From positions 1,860,001 through 1,924,000 of the forward strand of contig RCSZ01000003.1 in NCBI GenBank assembly GCA_014898425.1: a stretch of DNA of 64,000 bases, in the 5' to 3' direction. The notes beneath the pieces were generated by a model. It saw only the letters and a program-made list of their open reading frames with translations. It was not told the origin of the DNA and did no database searches. Source of the DNA: Botryotinia globosa (Eukaryota > Ascomycota > Leotiomycetes > Helotiales > Sclerotiniaceae). Positions within the stretch are counted from its first letter, which is position 1, and every line of letters starts with the position of its first letter. The position numbers and the translations under genes are program-made. This document shows, in pieces, positions 1 through 11,447 of the stretch.

Positions 1-255
1 TGTTTTATCTGATCGCTCCGCCACAATCGTAAAATTGATCAATTTCAGATCATTAATGAATTCAAAAAGAACTAATCACTCCCATAATTTATGATTTCCG
101 TCGAATCAATCATGTAATGGGTATCGCAAATAGCCAAAGCTTCCCGCCCACACAACGCCGTAGTGTTTCGCCGCGGGTGTTCATCTCTCCGTGGCAGATG
201 TATCGGATTGATGAACCCACCATCGTTTGCTCGACGGCATTTTTCTCGCTTTGAA

Positions 256-861
256 CTACCCCTTTTTCACCTCGCCCATCCATTTTCCCATTGCCTTGGA
301 TCCCTCGTGTGCCGCCTTAAATAATCCGCGTTCCGCCTCGTCCAAACCCCTCAAGAACTCCACGCCTTCTCCCCCGCCTCTGCCATTGCTCTGTCCTACA
401 CTTCCACTTCCAGCATGGTCGCTGATTTCGCCAGCTCTTGTCCTCCAACTCTCCATCAATACATCGCAAACCTCTTCCTCCTCGAATAACTCCAAGACTC
501 GCACGCCTAATCCATAGAAATTCTGTGCCAAATTGCGTAAGTCGACACTCTTAGGGTCGGCTTTCAATGCATTGAGAACGCGCGGCGCAAGACAAGCAGG
601 TAGATCAAGGGTAACGAGAGACTTTTGGGAAGATGGAGAGGAAGAAACGGCAAGTAATTCAGCGAGCCATAGAGGAAGATCGACGCGTGTGTGTTTTTTC
701 AAAGGGGTAGCAGCGTTGTTGTCGAGATATCCTAAAGAGGGAACATCAAGCTCAAATGTGCATGGGATTTTCTGACATATATTAATACAATGAATCTGAT
801 TGGAAGGAGGGGTAAATACTTGAGCGTCGGTGAGGATCGCGTCAATATCGTAGTAGGACAT
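256..861 (-). CDS. psf3: DNA replication complex GINS subunit Psf3
   Basis: Psf3 is one of four subunits of the GINS complex, which joins Cdc45 and Mcm2-7 to form the nuclear replicative helicase. I read two exons on the minus strand: 861-820 and 771-256. They are separated by a 48-bp intron (donor GTATTT, acceptor TGTCAG) that has no stop and keeps frame, so an unspliced reading would wrongly insert 16 residues. The spliced protein is 185 residues, normal for fungal Psf3. The N-terminus MSYYDIDAILTDAQ and then PCTFELDVPSLGYLDNN and LPLWLAELLAV are the family signature. An in-frame start 14 codons upstream is less likely, because the family begins at MSYYD. The C-terminus is rich in Gly, Glu and Lys and is probably flexible. 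The gene is divergent from sod2, with starts 301 bp apart. Identification is from remembered family motifs, not a search. Confidence 0.92.
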   Translation of the reverse strand: MSYYDIDAILTDAQVFTPPSNQIHCINICQKIPCTFELDVPSLGYLDNNAATPLKKHTRVDLPLWLAELLAVSSSPSSQKSLVTLDLPACLAPRVLNALKADPKSVDLRNLAQNFYGLGVRVLELFEEEEVCDVLMESWRTRAGEISDHAGSGSVGQSNGRGGGEGVEFLRGLDEAERGLFKAAHEGSKAMGKWMGEVKKG

Positions 862-1162
862 TCTTAAAAGCCACAGATCTGCGGCGAATAGCTTAGACTT
901 CACCTAATCCGCATAATATTATAACTTTTAGTATTCAAAGATATCTTAAGTGAAAGAGTACACGACGATGAACTTTGATATCGGCTCCGTGCCATTATTT
1001 GCGTTCTCATCGCTTATGTAATCGGGCAATGACATAATGATGTTGGAGCTCCAAATATTTACTTCCGGAGTTCCCCCTCTTTGAAAGACTTCCGATTGAC
1101 ATCTGAAAGGCACATCAATAATTGAAACAACACCAACTTCAAGCGTTTAAATAAAATTCAAA
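862..1162. promoter_or_regulatory. Divergent intergenic promoter between psf3 and sod2
   Basis: This 301-bp interval separates the start codons of psf3 (-) and sod2 (+) and must hold the upstream regions of both. No gene or repeat is seen. The sod2-proximal part is A-rich (AATAAAATTCAAA just before the ATG), typical of a fungal 5' leader. I could not assign factor sites with confidence. Confidence 0.6.
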
Positions 1163-1999
1163 ATGTCCACCACACTTCTTCGCACATCTACTGCAGCTCG
1201 TGCTGCTCTTAGAGCCAGCTCTTCCAAACGAGCTGCCTCAATGGCAAGCACAAGCTTCATTCGTGGAAAGGCTACTCTTCCAGATCTTCCATGTCAGTTC
1301 TTCCATCCCTAGATCAAGCAGCTTTGATATCCTATTACGTGTCCTAACTTTGGTTACAGATGACTACGGTGCTCTCGAACCCTCGATCTCTGGCAAGATC
1401 ATGGAGCTTCATCACAAGAACCATCATCAAACCTACGTCAACAGCTTCAACGCTGCGAGTGAGCAAGTCGAGGCCGCTACATCAAAGGGAGATATTGCTG
1501 CTGCCATCGCATTACAACCCCTCATCAACTTCCACGGAGGTGGGCATGTGAACCACAGTTTGTTCTGGGAGAATTTGGCCCCAAGCAAGAATGGTGGTGG
1601 TGGAGAGCCCACAGGTGCTTTGAAGGTATGAATCCATATTCGCTATGGAAGTTTGTACTCTTATTTGAGTCGAAGAGTATCGGCTAACAAGAGCTTCTAT
1701 AGACTGCCATTGAGACCAGCTACAAAGATTTCTCATCTTTCAAGACAAAATTCAACGCAGCTTTGGCAGGCATCCAAGGAAGTGGATGGGCGTGGTTAGT
1801 CAAGGACAACGAGACTGGTCAAGTCCAAATTAGAACATATGCAAACCAGGATCCAGTCGTTGGAAAGTACACTCCACTATTGGGCATTGATGCTTGGGAG
1901 CATGCCTATTATCTTCAATATCAAAACAGAAAGGCAGAGTACTTCAGTGCTATTTGGGATGTAATTAACTGGAAGACTGTGGAAAGCAGATTGAAGTGA
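1163..1999 (+). CDS. sod2: Mitochondrial manganese superoxide dismutase
   Basis: The enzyme converts superoxide to hydrogen peroxide and oxygen in the mitochondrial matrix. Three exons are read: 1163-1292, 1360-1625 and 1703-1999, with introns of 67 and 77 bp; the second starts GTATGA and ends TATAG. The protein is 230 residues. Residues 1-35 are rich in Arg, Ala and Ser with almost no acid, as in a mitochondrial presequence. The mature part then starts with the hallmark LPDLPYDYGALEP. Metal ligands are visible: the first His of LHHKNHH (residue 61), the His of VNHSLFW, and Asp and His in [13 protein letters not shown]. The active-site Tyr is in HHQTYVN (residue 69). The glycine run ahead of PTGAL and the AWEHAYY motif favour the Mn form, although Fe and Mn enzymes are close. 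Splice phases join cleanly, including the Tyr codon split by intron 1. Confidence 0.97.
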
Positions 2000-3152
2000 A
2001 GTGGAGACGAGAGAGCCGAAAATTAGATACCTATGTAGTCGTTAAGCGTAAAATGAATGTATGCTCAGTTTAAACGTTGTATTGCAGCATTTCTTGGAAT
2101 CTAAGGGAGTGTTCATCCATAAATACACATTTTCACAGGCACGTGGTGATTCATAATTAAGGTTGCAATGCTATTAATGTTTTCATGAAACATCCTTCCT
2201 TCATGACCTATTACGCCGCTATCACTCCCTACCCTTTCCAGCGGGTATCACAATGGCAAACAATCATGATATATCATATAGCTTCGAAGACAATATTTCG
2301 AAATCCAAGTACCAGATGTCATCTTCAAAACATGCCTCATAATTCTTCACGTGATACCTTTCCTCCATTCACACTCCTCAAGCGGATACCTTAAACTCCT
2401 AAGACAGAAGGCAAGTGTATAAAGATACTAAACCGATATTCGAAGTTAACATCCAAAGCCCTTGTGAGCGTAACGCGATGCTCTCGCTTGTGAGCGATTA
2501 GAGTTGGTGCTATTGGTGAAAGAAATGCAACGAGGGCCGGTGAGTGTCGAGGCGATCAATCGGTGTTCGACATATCTCTTCTGCTAAACCAGAATGCCTG
2601 TCTTGCTCTTTTATTTTCGATGGCATTTGCAAAAGGTACGACGTTTCCAAGAAATTGTCTTACGGATGCGTTGATTTGATGTCGGCTATTTCAAGCTCAT
2701 CGGGCAGATAACGATTGATGATGGGATCTCAATTGGAGTTTCTTCCAGCGCGCTTTCCAGAAAGGTGAGCCCAACTAGTTATTCTCATCCATAACATGAA
2801 TCCAAAACTTTCTCTATATCCAAGAAGATTTCTTTCACTGCCCCAAGCGGAGCTAGAAAGCCCTCATGCACCCCCATCACGAATGTGAATGCCAATATTT
2901 GCCTCCTCGAGGTTTCGAGTTGTATCCGAAAAGCTGCACTCTATGTGTATTTCATGAGAATCTCTTCAGTAAATAAGATAAATATTGAAGCAATATTGTC
3001 AAATTCTTTTGCGTCCATTGTGTTTCATTTCGAGTAAAAAGTTGTTGCAGCGGAGAAGATTTCACAGCATTCTTTAAAACGATGAAGCTTGTAGCTATTA
3101 CTGTAAAACGAATCTACTACTTCTGACGACTTCTTCCGCGTTCTGCAGATCT
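2000..3152. other. Intergenic, no convincing gene
   Basis: This is the 3' flank of sod2 followed by AT-rich DNA. Only short unsupported ORFs are present (for example 2185-2394, plus), with no recognisable motif or splice structure. No repeats stand out. Confidence 0.5.
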
Positions 3153-3464
3153 CTACATAAATGTTAGTCTGGGCTTGTGAGGAATCCAATGAATCTCAGA
3201 AGAGGGGGAACCCACGTCATGTGATTTGGAATCATGTGAGTGATTGGTCACATGTTCTTCCGCCATACATCGATTCTCTTCATACAACATGTTTAATGGT
3301 GTTCCGTCGAAAGTCAAATCGGAATCATCGATACTATATGGTAGCCTCCATGCTTCAGCTTGAAGATCGAACTTGGTGTTTTCATCATCGAATGCCGTAA
3401 CATTTGTGATCAAGAAGTATTGTTTGACTTCAGCAGATGTATTGCTTGCATCGTTGCCCGACAT
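3153..3464 (-). CDS. Small hypothetical protein
   Basis: This is a 103-residue ORF of balanced composition beginning MSGNDASNTSAEVKQYFL. It is acidic in the middle (SIDDSDLTFDG) and His-rich near EEHVTNHSHDSKSHD. No signal peptide, membrane segment or known motif is visible. The part around KQYFLITNVTAFDDENTKF alternates charged and hydrophobic residues as a folded small domain would, which is the main reason to think it real. The leader has A-rich context before the ATG. I do not recognise the family and infer no function. It could be a small orphan gene or the remnant of a longer one, since flanking DNA is non-coding. Confidence 0.45.
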   Translation of the reverse strand: MSGNDASNTSAEVKQYFLITNVTAFDDENTKFDLQAEAWRLPYSIDDSDLTFDGTPLNMLYEENRCMAEEHVTNHSHDSKSHDVGSPSSEIHWIPHKPRLTFM

Positions 3465-6400
3465 GATGAATTATTAAAGATATAAAGTAAGTCTCGGGTT
3501 TTGATATTGACCTGGGTGAACTTATTTGCAGTAGGCAGTAGATATAGGTTAGGGACAAGGCTGATATGTTTAGTTAGAGATGTGTTGGCAGTGTTGAGTT
3601 GTTGATTCAAATGTGCAACATTAGACATCAACAGCAAGATAGTTAGAATGCGGCAATACCCAACACTTATATATATACATATCATACATAGAAAACTAGG
3701 TATCCGATGATACCTCTCATATCGGGGAGTTCACCGGACTCTTACTCGCCGGATCGAGAAGGCCAGATGATAATCTTTAAAGTTTAGGTCCGACCGAAAA
3801 TCTAGGCAATTCCCCGACACAACTTGGATCTGTCAATGCGGGTGTGACCTGACTTGGAAATAATCATGGAGATGCATCTACTCAAAAGCTAAATTGTTGG
3901 AATATCACGTTCCTGGCTTGTCACGACGCGCTGTCGGTTCAGGTTCTGGTAGAGGCTTAGAGGTTGTGCGACGGAAAAGCGCCGCCGATGGTTAGAACAT
4001 GACTCAGCTTAGTAAAACCACCAGCAGCACACCAGGAAACGTTTGGATACTTTGTTCGAAGCACAAACCAAACAACATCAAGACACATTTTCACTGGGGA
4101 AAGAAAAACGACTTTTACCCGAAACTCTATCTCTTTTATCTTTCAAGTTTCAACATGTGATGGGATGGTAAGAATCCGAGAGGCCTACCGGATACTCAAG
4201 ACATGATTCTCGGATTACACCTCTGGTTCCATTAACCGACCTGCCTCGAAGTTGGGAAACAGGGGAAACAGGGGACTCAGGGGACTCAGGGGACTCCCGG
4301 GACTCAGCAGAGACAGCTGATATTGTGACAATACATTATGACCTTCAGACTACCTTCTCTAACCGCCAAAGCCGCTGAAGTCGAAATACATATCATTTAT
4401 TCAACTCGGCAACAGATACATCAACAAAGTCTCCATCTGGTCAAATCAACTTCCTTGCTACCCCTCCTCGCCCTCCATTCGGGCAATACTGTAAAACCTC
4501 ATCGCTTACCCCGCCGCAATATATCGATCTTTTCTTTCCGAGGAAGTCGAATCAATTTCAGCTGCCAATAATACATAGCATCTGACAATATCCAGTGGTG
4601 GTCAGCCTCATGAAGTATATGATACATTAGACATATATCCCGCAGATCGCGCGAGATCAGGTTAGTATAACACTTCCCATCAACTATCGAAATTTGTGTC
4701 GTGAAACATACGGGCTTTTGAAACGGCGATTCATTAATGTCAGGATGGTCTCTCATTGCCTAAGATCAAACTTTTTCACGCGTTATCGTTACTATTTCTC
4801 TGTTTGGTAGAGTCAAATTCCTCCTTGGGAAAGTCCCTTCGGTCCGTCTCATTATAGCTCGGCCAAGTATAGAAACAACCAATCAACAAAAGTCTCGCAA
4901 GAACAGTGCCTCTTCACATGCACCCCATAGGTAGTTAGTTCGATTTGATTATATTCCGAACCATAGAACCTTGTTCCTGCACTCACACTCTACATGCTTA
5001 TCGTTCGTTGCATGTGCTTGCTTATCTGCATTCTGATTGCGTCCATCGTTCTTGGGGCAAGACTACATCTTCATGATTGCAAAATCTTGTCATCATATTA
5101 CAAAAGGAAGCGATCACCGTTTGCCATGATATTTTTCCTTATCTGGAGACGTCATGGCCATGGCGTCGAATAACGAACATACTGGACATGATTCAAACTT
5201 CCTTCTTCCCCACTCCTGCGATAACGATTACAATGATGATGTTGTGAAGGAATCAAATGTACGATGCTTGTCCATGGTTCTTCTTCGTATCATAACAAGT
5301 TATACATGAATTATGCATATAGGGCTGAGCTAGATTTCAGGTTTAGGCTTGGAGTTCCGCGGCTTTACCGCAAACGTCATCTGACTTTCTTGTTTCACTG
5401 TTGCTCACGTTCAAGCAATCAAATGTTTGGAATCATTTTCTGACGTTGACTCCGCTTTTCAGAAATTACCTTATCACACTACACTGTAATGGTTCCTGCG
5501 TGCTCAACATCAAGCAGGTGGTACATTCAAACCTCTCTATCAGGAATTTGAATCCCTCGCAATTGTCTCATGTGCATTGAACACGTGCACAGCTTAGATC
5601 TTCTGGGTGTGCAATTTCCTGCCTGTGTCTCTCAGATAGTGTACGCACGGCGAAGACATGCTGAGGAAATTCGATAGCTACGTCGAATGGAAATCGGCAT
5701 TCTAGATATTCAATCGTCCCTTTCAACCCCCGATTAATTTCTTTTCTTATTTATAGATTATATAGAGTATAACTCTCGAAATTCTAATTCTTAAAACATC
5801 CAATCGGAACTGCTTTTTAGTATGTCCCTGTCGATTTTAAAGTCTTCTGCCTCTGTTTAAAGTTTTACCCTCCGTTTAGAGTTTTCTCCCCTTCCTTTAA
5901 CTTTTTTCCGACTCGTCACTCTCAATGATCGTCACCACCTGTATTTTGAAAATCACAGTACAAAGTGTCTAGGAAAATTGAGATAGCTGAAAGCTTTGAG
6001 GATAGAATGTCACCCTGCATAATACGAGCTGCACTTTCGTAGACGATGTTGATCTTGGTATGAGTATCAGATGGCATTATCAGTACCTCCCGGCTGGTAG
6101 TCAGTAGACATTGTTGTTGATCTGTACGGGAGGGTCATCCATGCAGAAGGCTCGATATTTAACATCCCGACCCGCTGTCTGCGGATGAGCTCTGAGTGTG
6201 CGTGTCGTTTGGATTTTGGAAAACGTCTTGATTTTCAGAGCGTTGAGTGGAGATGGTTGATAGTTGATGAGATAGCGCTGATTTGTACGGTGTTAATTAT
6301 AAATGTGGAAGATGGTGGGATACTATATTTGATACTGAAGACTGGGGGTTGGGATTGCCTGAATCACGAATGCCTGTATAAAGACAAAGATCATGAATGA

Positions 6401-7924
6401 ATCGAATAGAATACCTCCCTGCAACCCTTTTAACTTCTCCCAAAAGAAGTACAGAGAGTCAAGAAAAGCAATGAAGTATGAAAAATATTGATAATCGTTC
6501 CCGTGTATGATCCCCACGATCTACATCTTCACAATTTCGATCTCGAAATAACGTGACCTGGCTACCATCACCTTGTTCTCGGTATTACTCTTACCATTCG
6601 CCTTCTTATTCGTTCTCTCCAGTCCCACTATGTTCCTCTACTAGATCAAAATGTCAGTTCCCATCCAAATGAACAACATGATGTCCAGTGTCTATGCCGG
6701 CTGAACACAGTCTGGAATTTCATAATGAAGCCCCTTTACAGTATCAAAGGAACCGGAGTCAACGCACTTAAGGTAGCTATGGAGGATCAACATCAACGAG
6801 ATCTATCTTCTTAACGCAAAACCCCATGAACCATTACATTTGAATACACGAACACCAGCATGAAGATATGGTCGCCATGTTACCGTATGAAATTGAAGAC
6901 AATGACACTTTCTGAGGAAAATAATTGATTATTGGGTTGAAACTTCGGACAGCCAGGCAAGATAATGAAATTCTCAACACTTCCAATTCCACCATCCTGA
7001 CATATTAGTGCCACTAGAAACAGAACATGAACTTCTCTAATATGAGTAAACCACTTTCACTCCCTATCATTATCTCATTACCGGCCGATCCGGTACTCAG
7101 GAAAAACACTACTTCTTGCCACCACTCAACTCAAAAATCCACCGATTCCAAAGCATTCCGAGCCAACATCATCGCACGTATCACGACAAATTTGTTAATT
7201 TTCAATCTTTGAGAAACTGTGCTTCTGAACAACACTGGGCAACATACACAATATTCCACAAGTGGCTGGAATTTCGAGATTTTCATTCAAAAGAAGAGAT
7301 ATCAGCGCAATGCTGGCCTAGCTCAGAAGCACAGTATAACTTCGATCTCAAGTATCAAACTCGTCATAGCTTAAAGCCACAGGGTACCTTTATGTATACC
7401 ACTAGGTTACTAATTTTGGTAGTGATAAAAATGAGGGAAATACCCTAGCATCATTTGCGCCATTAAGCAACAAGAGAGATGAGCAGGATGATGTATTTAT
7501 TCATATGTCAATTGTATGAGGTATTTGACATAAGATAATTGAGATATGCAACATATTGATAATTTGTTTCGACTAGTAGTGGTCGTTGTATTGGAATGGG
7601 TTAGTAGTTGACGTGAAGTCAAAGCAGGTGGTTATCGTTAGTGGCCGGAGATTCCGGTACAGGGAAGAAGAAAAAAGATCTGTCATGATAGGAAAGATTC
7701 TTGAACAAAGTGGCATTGAGTAATAAGTGTACATACAAAATGAAGAGGAGTTACATGCCTGCGTACCATTCCTAAATTCCATGTCCTAATCGCTCGCCAA
7801 TATTTACAGATTGTTCCACGCCATTTCCATTAAAGACTAATCGGCTATAATATCATCGTTCGCTTGTTACTGTCTTCATTTTGCTCATGTTGCGACCCCG
7901 TGCTGTCAGACGATATGATATAAC
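3465..7924. other. Gene-poor intergenic region (about 4.5 kb)
   Basis: I find no gene I can support here. ORFs of up to 110 codons (for example 7116-7448 plus, 4499-4756 minus, 6185-6400 plus) lack domain motifs and plausible neighbouring exons. The stretch is AT-rich with isolated GC-richer patches near 3900-4000 and 4200-4310. A short 9-mer array is listed separately. No tRNA or transposon gene is visible. Small multi-exon genes could still be hidden. Confidence 0.5.
4254..4306. repeat. Short GC-rich tandem array (GGGGAAACA / GGGGACTCA)
   Basis: Two imperfect GGGGAAACA units run into three GGGGACTCA-like units, a roughly 9-bp period in otherwise AT-rich DNA. The last unit is interrupted by CCCGGG. 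Seen directly; no function can be assigned. Confidence 0.75.
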
Positions 7925-8839
7925 TCAGGCCGAGGCCACAATAGCCTCCACTCCCGCCGGAATAACCCTCGCTCTTCCAACTCCATGAACAAGCACAGCA
8001 TCTAACCAAATTCTTTCTTTAACTTCTTCGGGCTTCTCTACTCCCCAACCCCTCTCAGGACCCCACCCCACAACTTTCTTATGTCTTTCCACTACCTCTC
8101 GTAATCTATTCATCATATCTCCAGTCCTCTGCACACCAGGGAACGCATCAAATTCAACAGTTTGTATTCCCTTTACATCCCTAAATATTCCTTCTAATAG
8201 TTCCTGGCAAAATCCTTCATAAAATCCATCACCCGCTCTGAACCCTTTGAATATAGCGTCGGAAGGGTCGCATTCCACAAATATTTTTAGAACACGAACG
8301 GACGTGCAATCAGAAAGTCCAAGGAGAGGTGATACAATCCAACCTCTAGGGGGACTATTCCAGCCTGGACCTAGTCGAAGTTCAAGTGTAGTGATGGAAT
8401 TGCGATATTGGGCTGGCAGACGCGCGAGTAATGGTTTCTTTGTCTTAAAATAGCGACCTGGGTGGACAGGGAAGATACGGAAAGTATAGGTTGAAAAGAA
8501 GTGGTGCGATGATTCATTGTAAATTTGTTTGCAGACAGAGAACAGAGAGAGAAGTTTTTGACGATGAATGATGGAAAATGTTGTAGGGTCGAGGTCGATA
8601 ATTGAGGGGAAAGGGGCGAATATGAGGGCATAAATCTTGGTTCGTAGTTCGGAGGGCAGAGAGAGAAACGGAAATGGCTGTTTAAGTTTGCGAGCGGCGA
8701 GAGTGATATCTTCAGCATCAGATGGGTATGCTGAGGGGTAGGTAGATGAGTTTGGTGTTGTGGAACCAGATACGGGCACGCTTGCTATTGCGCGGCGATT
8801 CCGTAGTGTCAAAGTATGATGTCTCATAGACGGCGCCAT
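7925..8839 (-). CDS. F-box-like / fungal LPxELR domain protein
   Basis: This is a single-exon protein of 304 residues. After a basic, Ser-rich N-terminus (about 1-55), residues 58-75 read PFLSLPSELRTKIYALIFA. This matches the LPxELRxKIY motif of fungal F-box-like proteins, which are often annotated as F-box domain or DUF-type hypothetical proteins. A second typical block follows: LLSLFSVCKQIYNESSHHFFSTYTF, where 'CKQIYNES' is the usual continuation. True F-box proteins recruit substrates to SCF ubiquitin ligases, but many fungal members of this superfamily are uncharacterised, so that role is inference. The C-terminal half has mixed hydrophobic and charged content without further motifs. The upstream gene tim50 is divergent, 831 bp away. 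Confidence 0.82.
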   Translation of the reverse strand: MAPSMRHHTLTLRNRRAIASVPVSGSTTPNSSTYPSAYPSDAEDITLAARKLKQPFPFLSLPSELRTKIYALIFAPFPSIIDLDPTTFSIIHRQKLLSLFSVCKQIYNESSHHFFSTYTFRIFPVHPGRYFKTKKPLLARLPAQYRNSITTLELRLGPGWNSPPRGWIVSPLLGLSDCTSVRVLKIFVECDPSDAIFKGFRAGDGFYEGFCQELLEGIFRDVKGIQTVEFDAFPGVQRTGDMMNRLREVVERHKKVVGWGPERGWGVEKPEEVKERIWLDAVLVHGVGRARVIPAGVEAIVASA

Positions 8840-9224
8840 ATTTATTGTTATTGTTCAAGTAGGAGTAAGTAGGTCGGATAATCAATTGAGAGATTGTAGT
8901 TGTCGTCGATATACTGTAGAGTTTTGTATGTTAGGTTTGTTGAGTTTGGGATGAATGATGGAACCAAGTGGAGAGAATCGCGTGCTAGGAAGGAAATACT
9001 GATTCAAAATCACAAGTAAAAGGTAAATCGCGCGCTATCTCAAATGATGAATGATGGAATAATATTTAAAACTTCAATTATACACAAGAAGAATCCTTCC
9101 ATCAAGACTTGTGCCGAGTATATTCGGGTAGATTATGAGGGAGGCCGGAAATACCCTCAAAGTATGAGTGTTCCAATGAGATATGGAATGTTAGGACACC
9201 ACGGGACTGAAGTTGTAATTGAGT

Positions 9225-9250
9225 AGCCGGTGCTCTTTCAAGCACCGGCT
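9225..9250. repeat. Perfect inverted repeat, 10-bp arms, 6-nt loop
   Basis: The left arm AGCCGGTGCT (9225-9234) is exactly complementary to the right arm AGCACCGGCT (9241-9250), with spacer CTTTCA. It is GC-rich within AT-rich DNA and followed by TTAAC. It would form a stable hairpin in RNA or a cruciform in DNA. Confidence 0.85.
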
Positions 9251-9435
9251 TAACATCCAATTCTTGAAAGTGTCATATTCGTTCTCCTCAGATTGTTCAA
9301 CTCTTCGTCCACGGTTATTGTAGGCGCGATGAGTATAATTTCTGTCCACTGAGTGTCAACTTTAAGGAAAAAAGAAAAAAGAGAATCAGAATCCGAAACT
9401 CAATTGATGTTTTTATGGTGGGGAGCTTGTTGCCA

Positions 9436-9469
9436 ATTGAAGCTAGTATTAATTGGTACTAGCTTCAAT
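9436..9469. repeat. Perfect inverted repeat, 13-bp arms, 8-nt loop
   Basis: The arm ATTGAAGCTAGTA (9436-9448) pairs perfectly with TACTAGCTTCAAT (9457-9469), leaving the loop TTAATTGG. It sits about 200 bp upstream of the tim50 ATG. Function is unknown; it could be a dimeric factor site, a hairpin, or a miniature-element remnant. Confidence 0.85.
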
Positions 9470-9670
9470 AATTCCCGCCCGCATCATTGTAGAAAATTGT
9501 ATTTTGTTGCTTGTAAGGGAAAACTTAAGGAATCAGGTTATTTTATTAGGCCAAAGGAACCTTTGAAGTTTCTCTTTACTGACAAGAACTTCAATCATAT
9601 TCAATGCGATTTCGCATATAGTCTTTTCTTTATTAAAGTAAGCTGTGTATATTGATTCTTTTCCTTCATA

Positions 9671-11447
9671 ATGTTGTCAAGAGCTATCGGAAGGTCGTTG
9701 CAAACGCCAGCTCTTAGAAATAGTTCAACGAATTTCCGAATAACCTCATCAACGTCATGGACTCGGTCGATGGCGAACAATCGCCGCCAGCCTAAAAAGC
9801 CTACAGATTATAATAGACCTTCGGGCACGCCAACACCATCCGGTCCAGCTGGGGCACAAGCTGCTTTTACTTCACCAAATTCAGGACTGAGTAGTGATAA
9901 ATCTGGTAACCCGGACTTCTCCAAGGCGCAGGATGAAGTGAGTAAGGGGGCTTCGCCACAGAGGAATAACGTACCTCAATCAGAGGGAGGAGGTGCCGGC
10001 GTACGAAACCCAGATGCAAGGAAAGGTGAAAGTCCAGACTTCTCTGGCAAACAAGATGAATTTGAGACAATTGCTGTCGACCCCGCACAAGCTGAATTCG
10101 AAAATAAGCCTCTACCGGATCTCACCCAAGGTATTCCTTCAACTTTGGACTTTGAATTGGCAAACAGAAAATCGAAGGCATCGCCATTGAACCTTACAGA
10201 AGCGGCAGATCCTGAAGAAGATCCTAGTGGTGGGGGTAAAGGTCGCGGGGAATTGCCAGCATCTGCGTATGTTTCTTCCTCGGAAAGAAAGAGAAATCAA
10301 ATGGCCAACTACATGTATCTTGCATTCTTCATATCTGCGATCACTGGTACGGTATACATGGGAAGGAATTGGGAGACAGAGGAAGAAGAAAGACTACATT
10401 CGGAAACTGCCCCATCTGGATGGTCACTTACCGGCATGTGGAATCGTGTGAGGGCCCGAACCGGAGACCAACTTGGTCACTACACCGAGCCAGCTTTTAC
10501 CAAGTTACTCCCCGATCCAAGTCCCATGTTTGAGCGCCCTTATACTTTAGTTTTAAGTATGGAGGATCTTTTAATTCACAGTGAATGGACCAGAGAACAT
10601 GGTTGGCGACTGGCAAAAAGACCTGGTGTGGATTATTTCTTGAGATATCTAAGTCAATATTACGAATTGGTCATCTTCACTACTCAACCATCTACTTTAG
10701 CAGAGCCAGTTATTCGAAAATTTGATCCATATCACATTGTTACTTGGCCACTTTTCCGGGAGGCAACACTTTATGAAAACGGAGAATATATTAAGGTAAA
10801 GTTTTCGTGTCATCTTTCTCATGACTCTTACTAATTCGATATAGGATCTTTCATACCTCAACCGAGATCTCTCAAAGGTCATATTACTCGATACCAAAGC
10901 ACACCACGCAAAGAAGCAACCAGAAAACGCAATAATCCTTAAGCCATGGCTCGGTGACGTCCAGGATAAAGAACTTGTTTCTTTAATTCCTTTCCTTGAA
11001 TATATCCCTACAATGCAATACGCCGATGTACGCAAAGCCTTGAAATCATTTGAAGGAACACATATTCCTACCGAATTTGCCAAACGTGAGGCGATTGCAA
11101 GAAAGAAGTTCCAAGAACAACTTGCAGAGGAAAGAAAGAAGCATGGAAAGAGAGGGGGTGGTGTAGGACTATTAGGAAGTGCTTTGGGTATCAAGCCAGG
11201 TGGAATGATGGTGGCTGATCCCAACGAACAGAGTCTAGCCGAAGCGCTTGCTCAAGGAAAAATGTTACAAGATTTAGCGAGAGAAAGGGGACAAAAGAAC
11301 TATGAGGCATTTGATAAGGAAATTCGCGAGAATGGAGCAAAATGGTTGAAGGAAGAAGCCGAGATGGAGGAGAGGGCCAAAGAAGAGGGACTAAAGGCCA
11401 TGAAGAGTGGAATGACAGGTGGTTGGTGGGGAAGTTCTTCGTCGTAA
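9671..11447 (+). CDS. tim50: Mitochondrial inner-membrane translocase subunit Tim50
   Basis: Tim50 is the TIM23-complex receptor that takes presequence proteins from the TOM complex in the intermembrane space. Exons are 9671-10795 and 10845-11447. The 49-bp intron starts GTAAAG, has ACTAATTC as branch site and ends ATATAG. The protein is 575 residues. Residues 1-35 are basic and Ser/Thr-rich, as in a presequence. Residues 36-200 are Pro/Gly/Ser-rich linker. One membrane span lies at about 211-231 (YMYLAFFISAITGTVYMG). An FCP1/NIF-like phosphatase fold follows (about 290-440) with RPYTLVLSMEDLLIHSEW, YFLRYLSQYYELVIFTTQ and KPWLGDVQDKELVSLIPFLEY. The DxDxT catalytic motif is degenerate (SMEDLLI), as is usual for Tim50. 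The C-terminus is a charged, probably coiled-coil stretch ending in a Gly/Trp/Ser tail. Confidence 0.96.

Larger units (their letters stand above)
8840..9670. other. Divergent intergenic region with two perfect inverted repeats
   Basis: This interval lies between the F-box-like gene (-) and tim50 (+) and should contain both promoters. It carries two perfect hairpin-forming inverted repeats (9225-9250 and 9436-9469), listed separately. ORFs at 9044-9226 and 9353-9655 have no coding character beyond being open. Confidence 0.6.
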
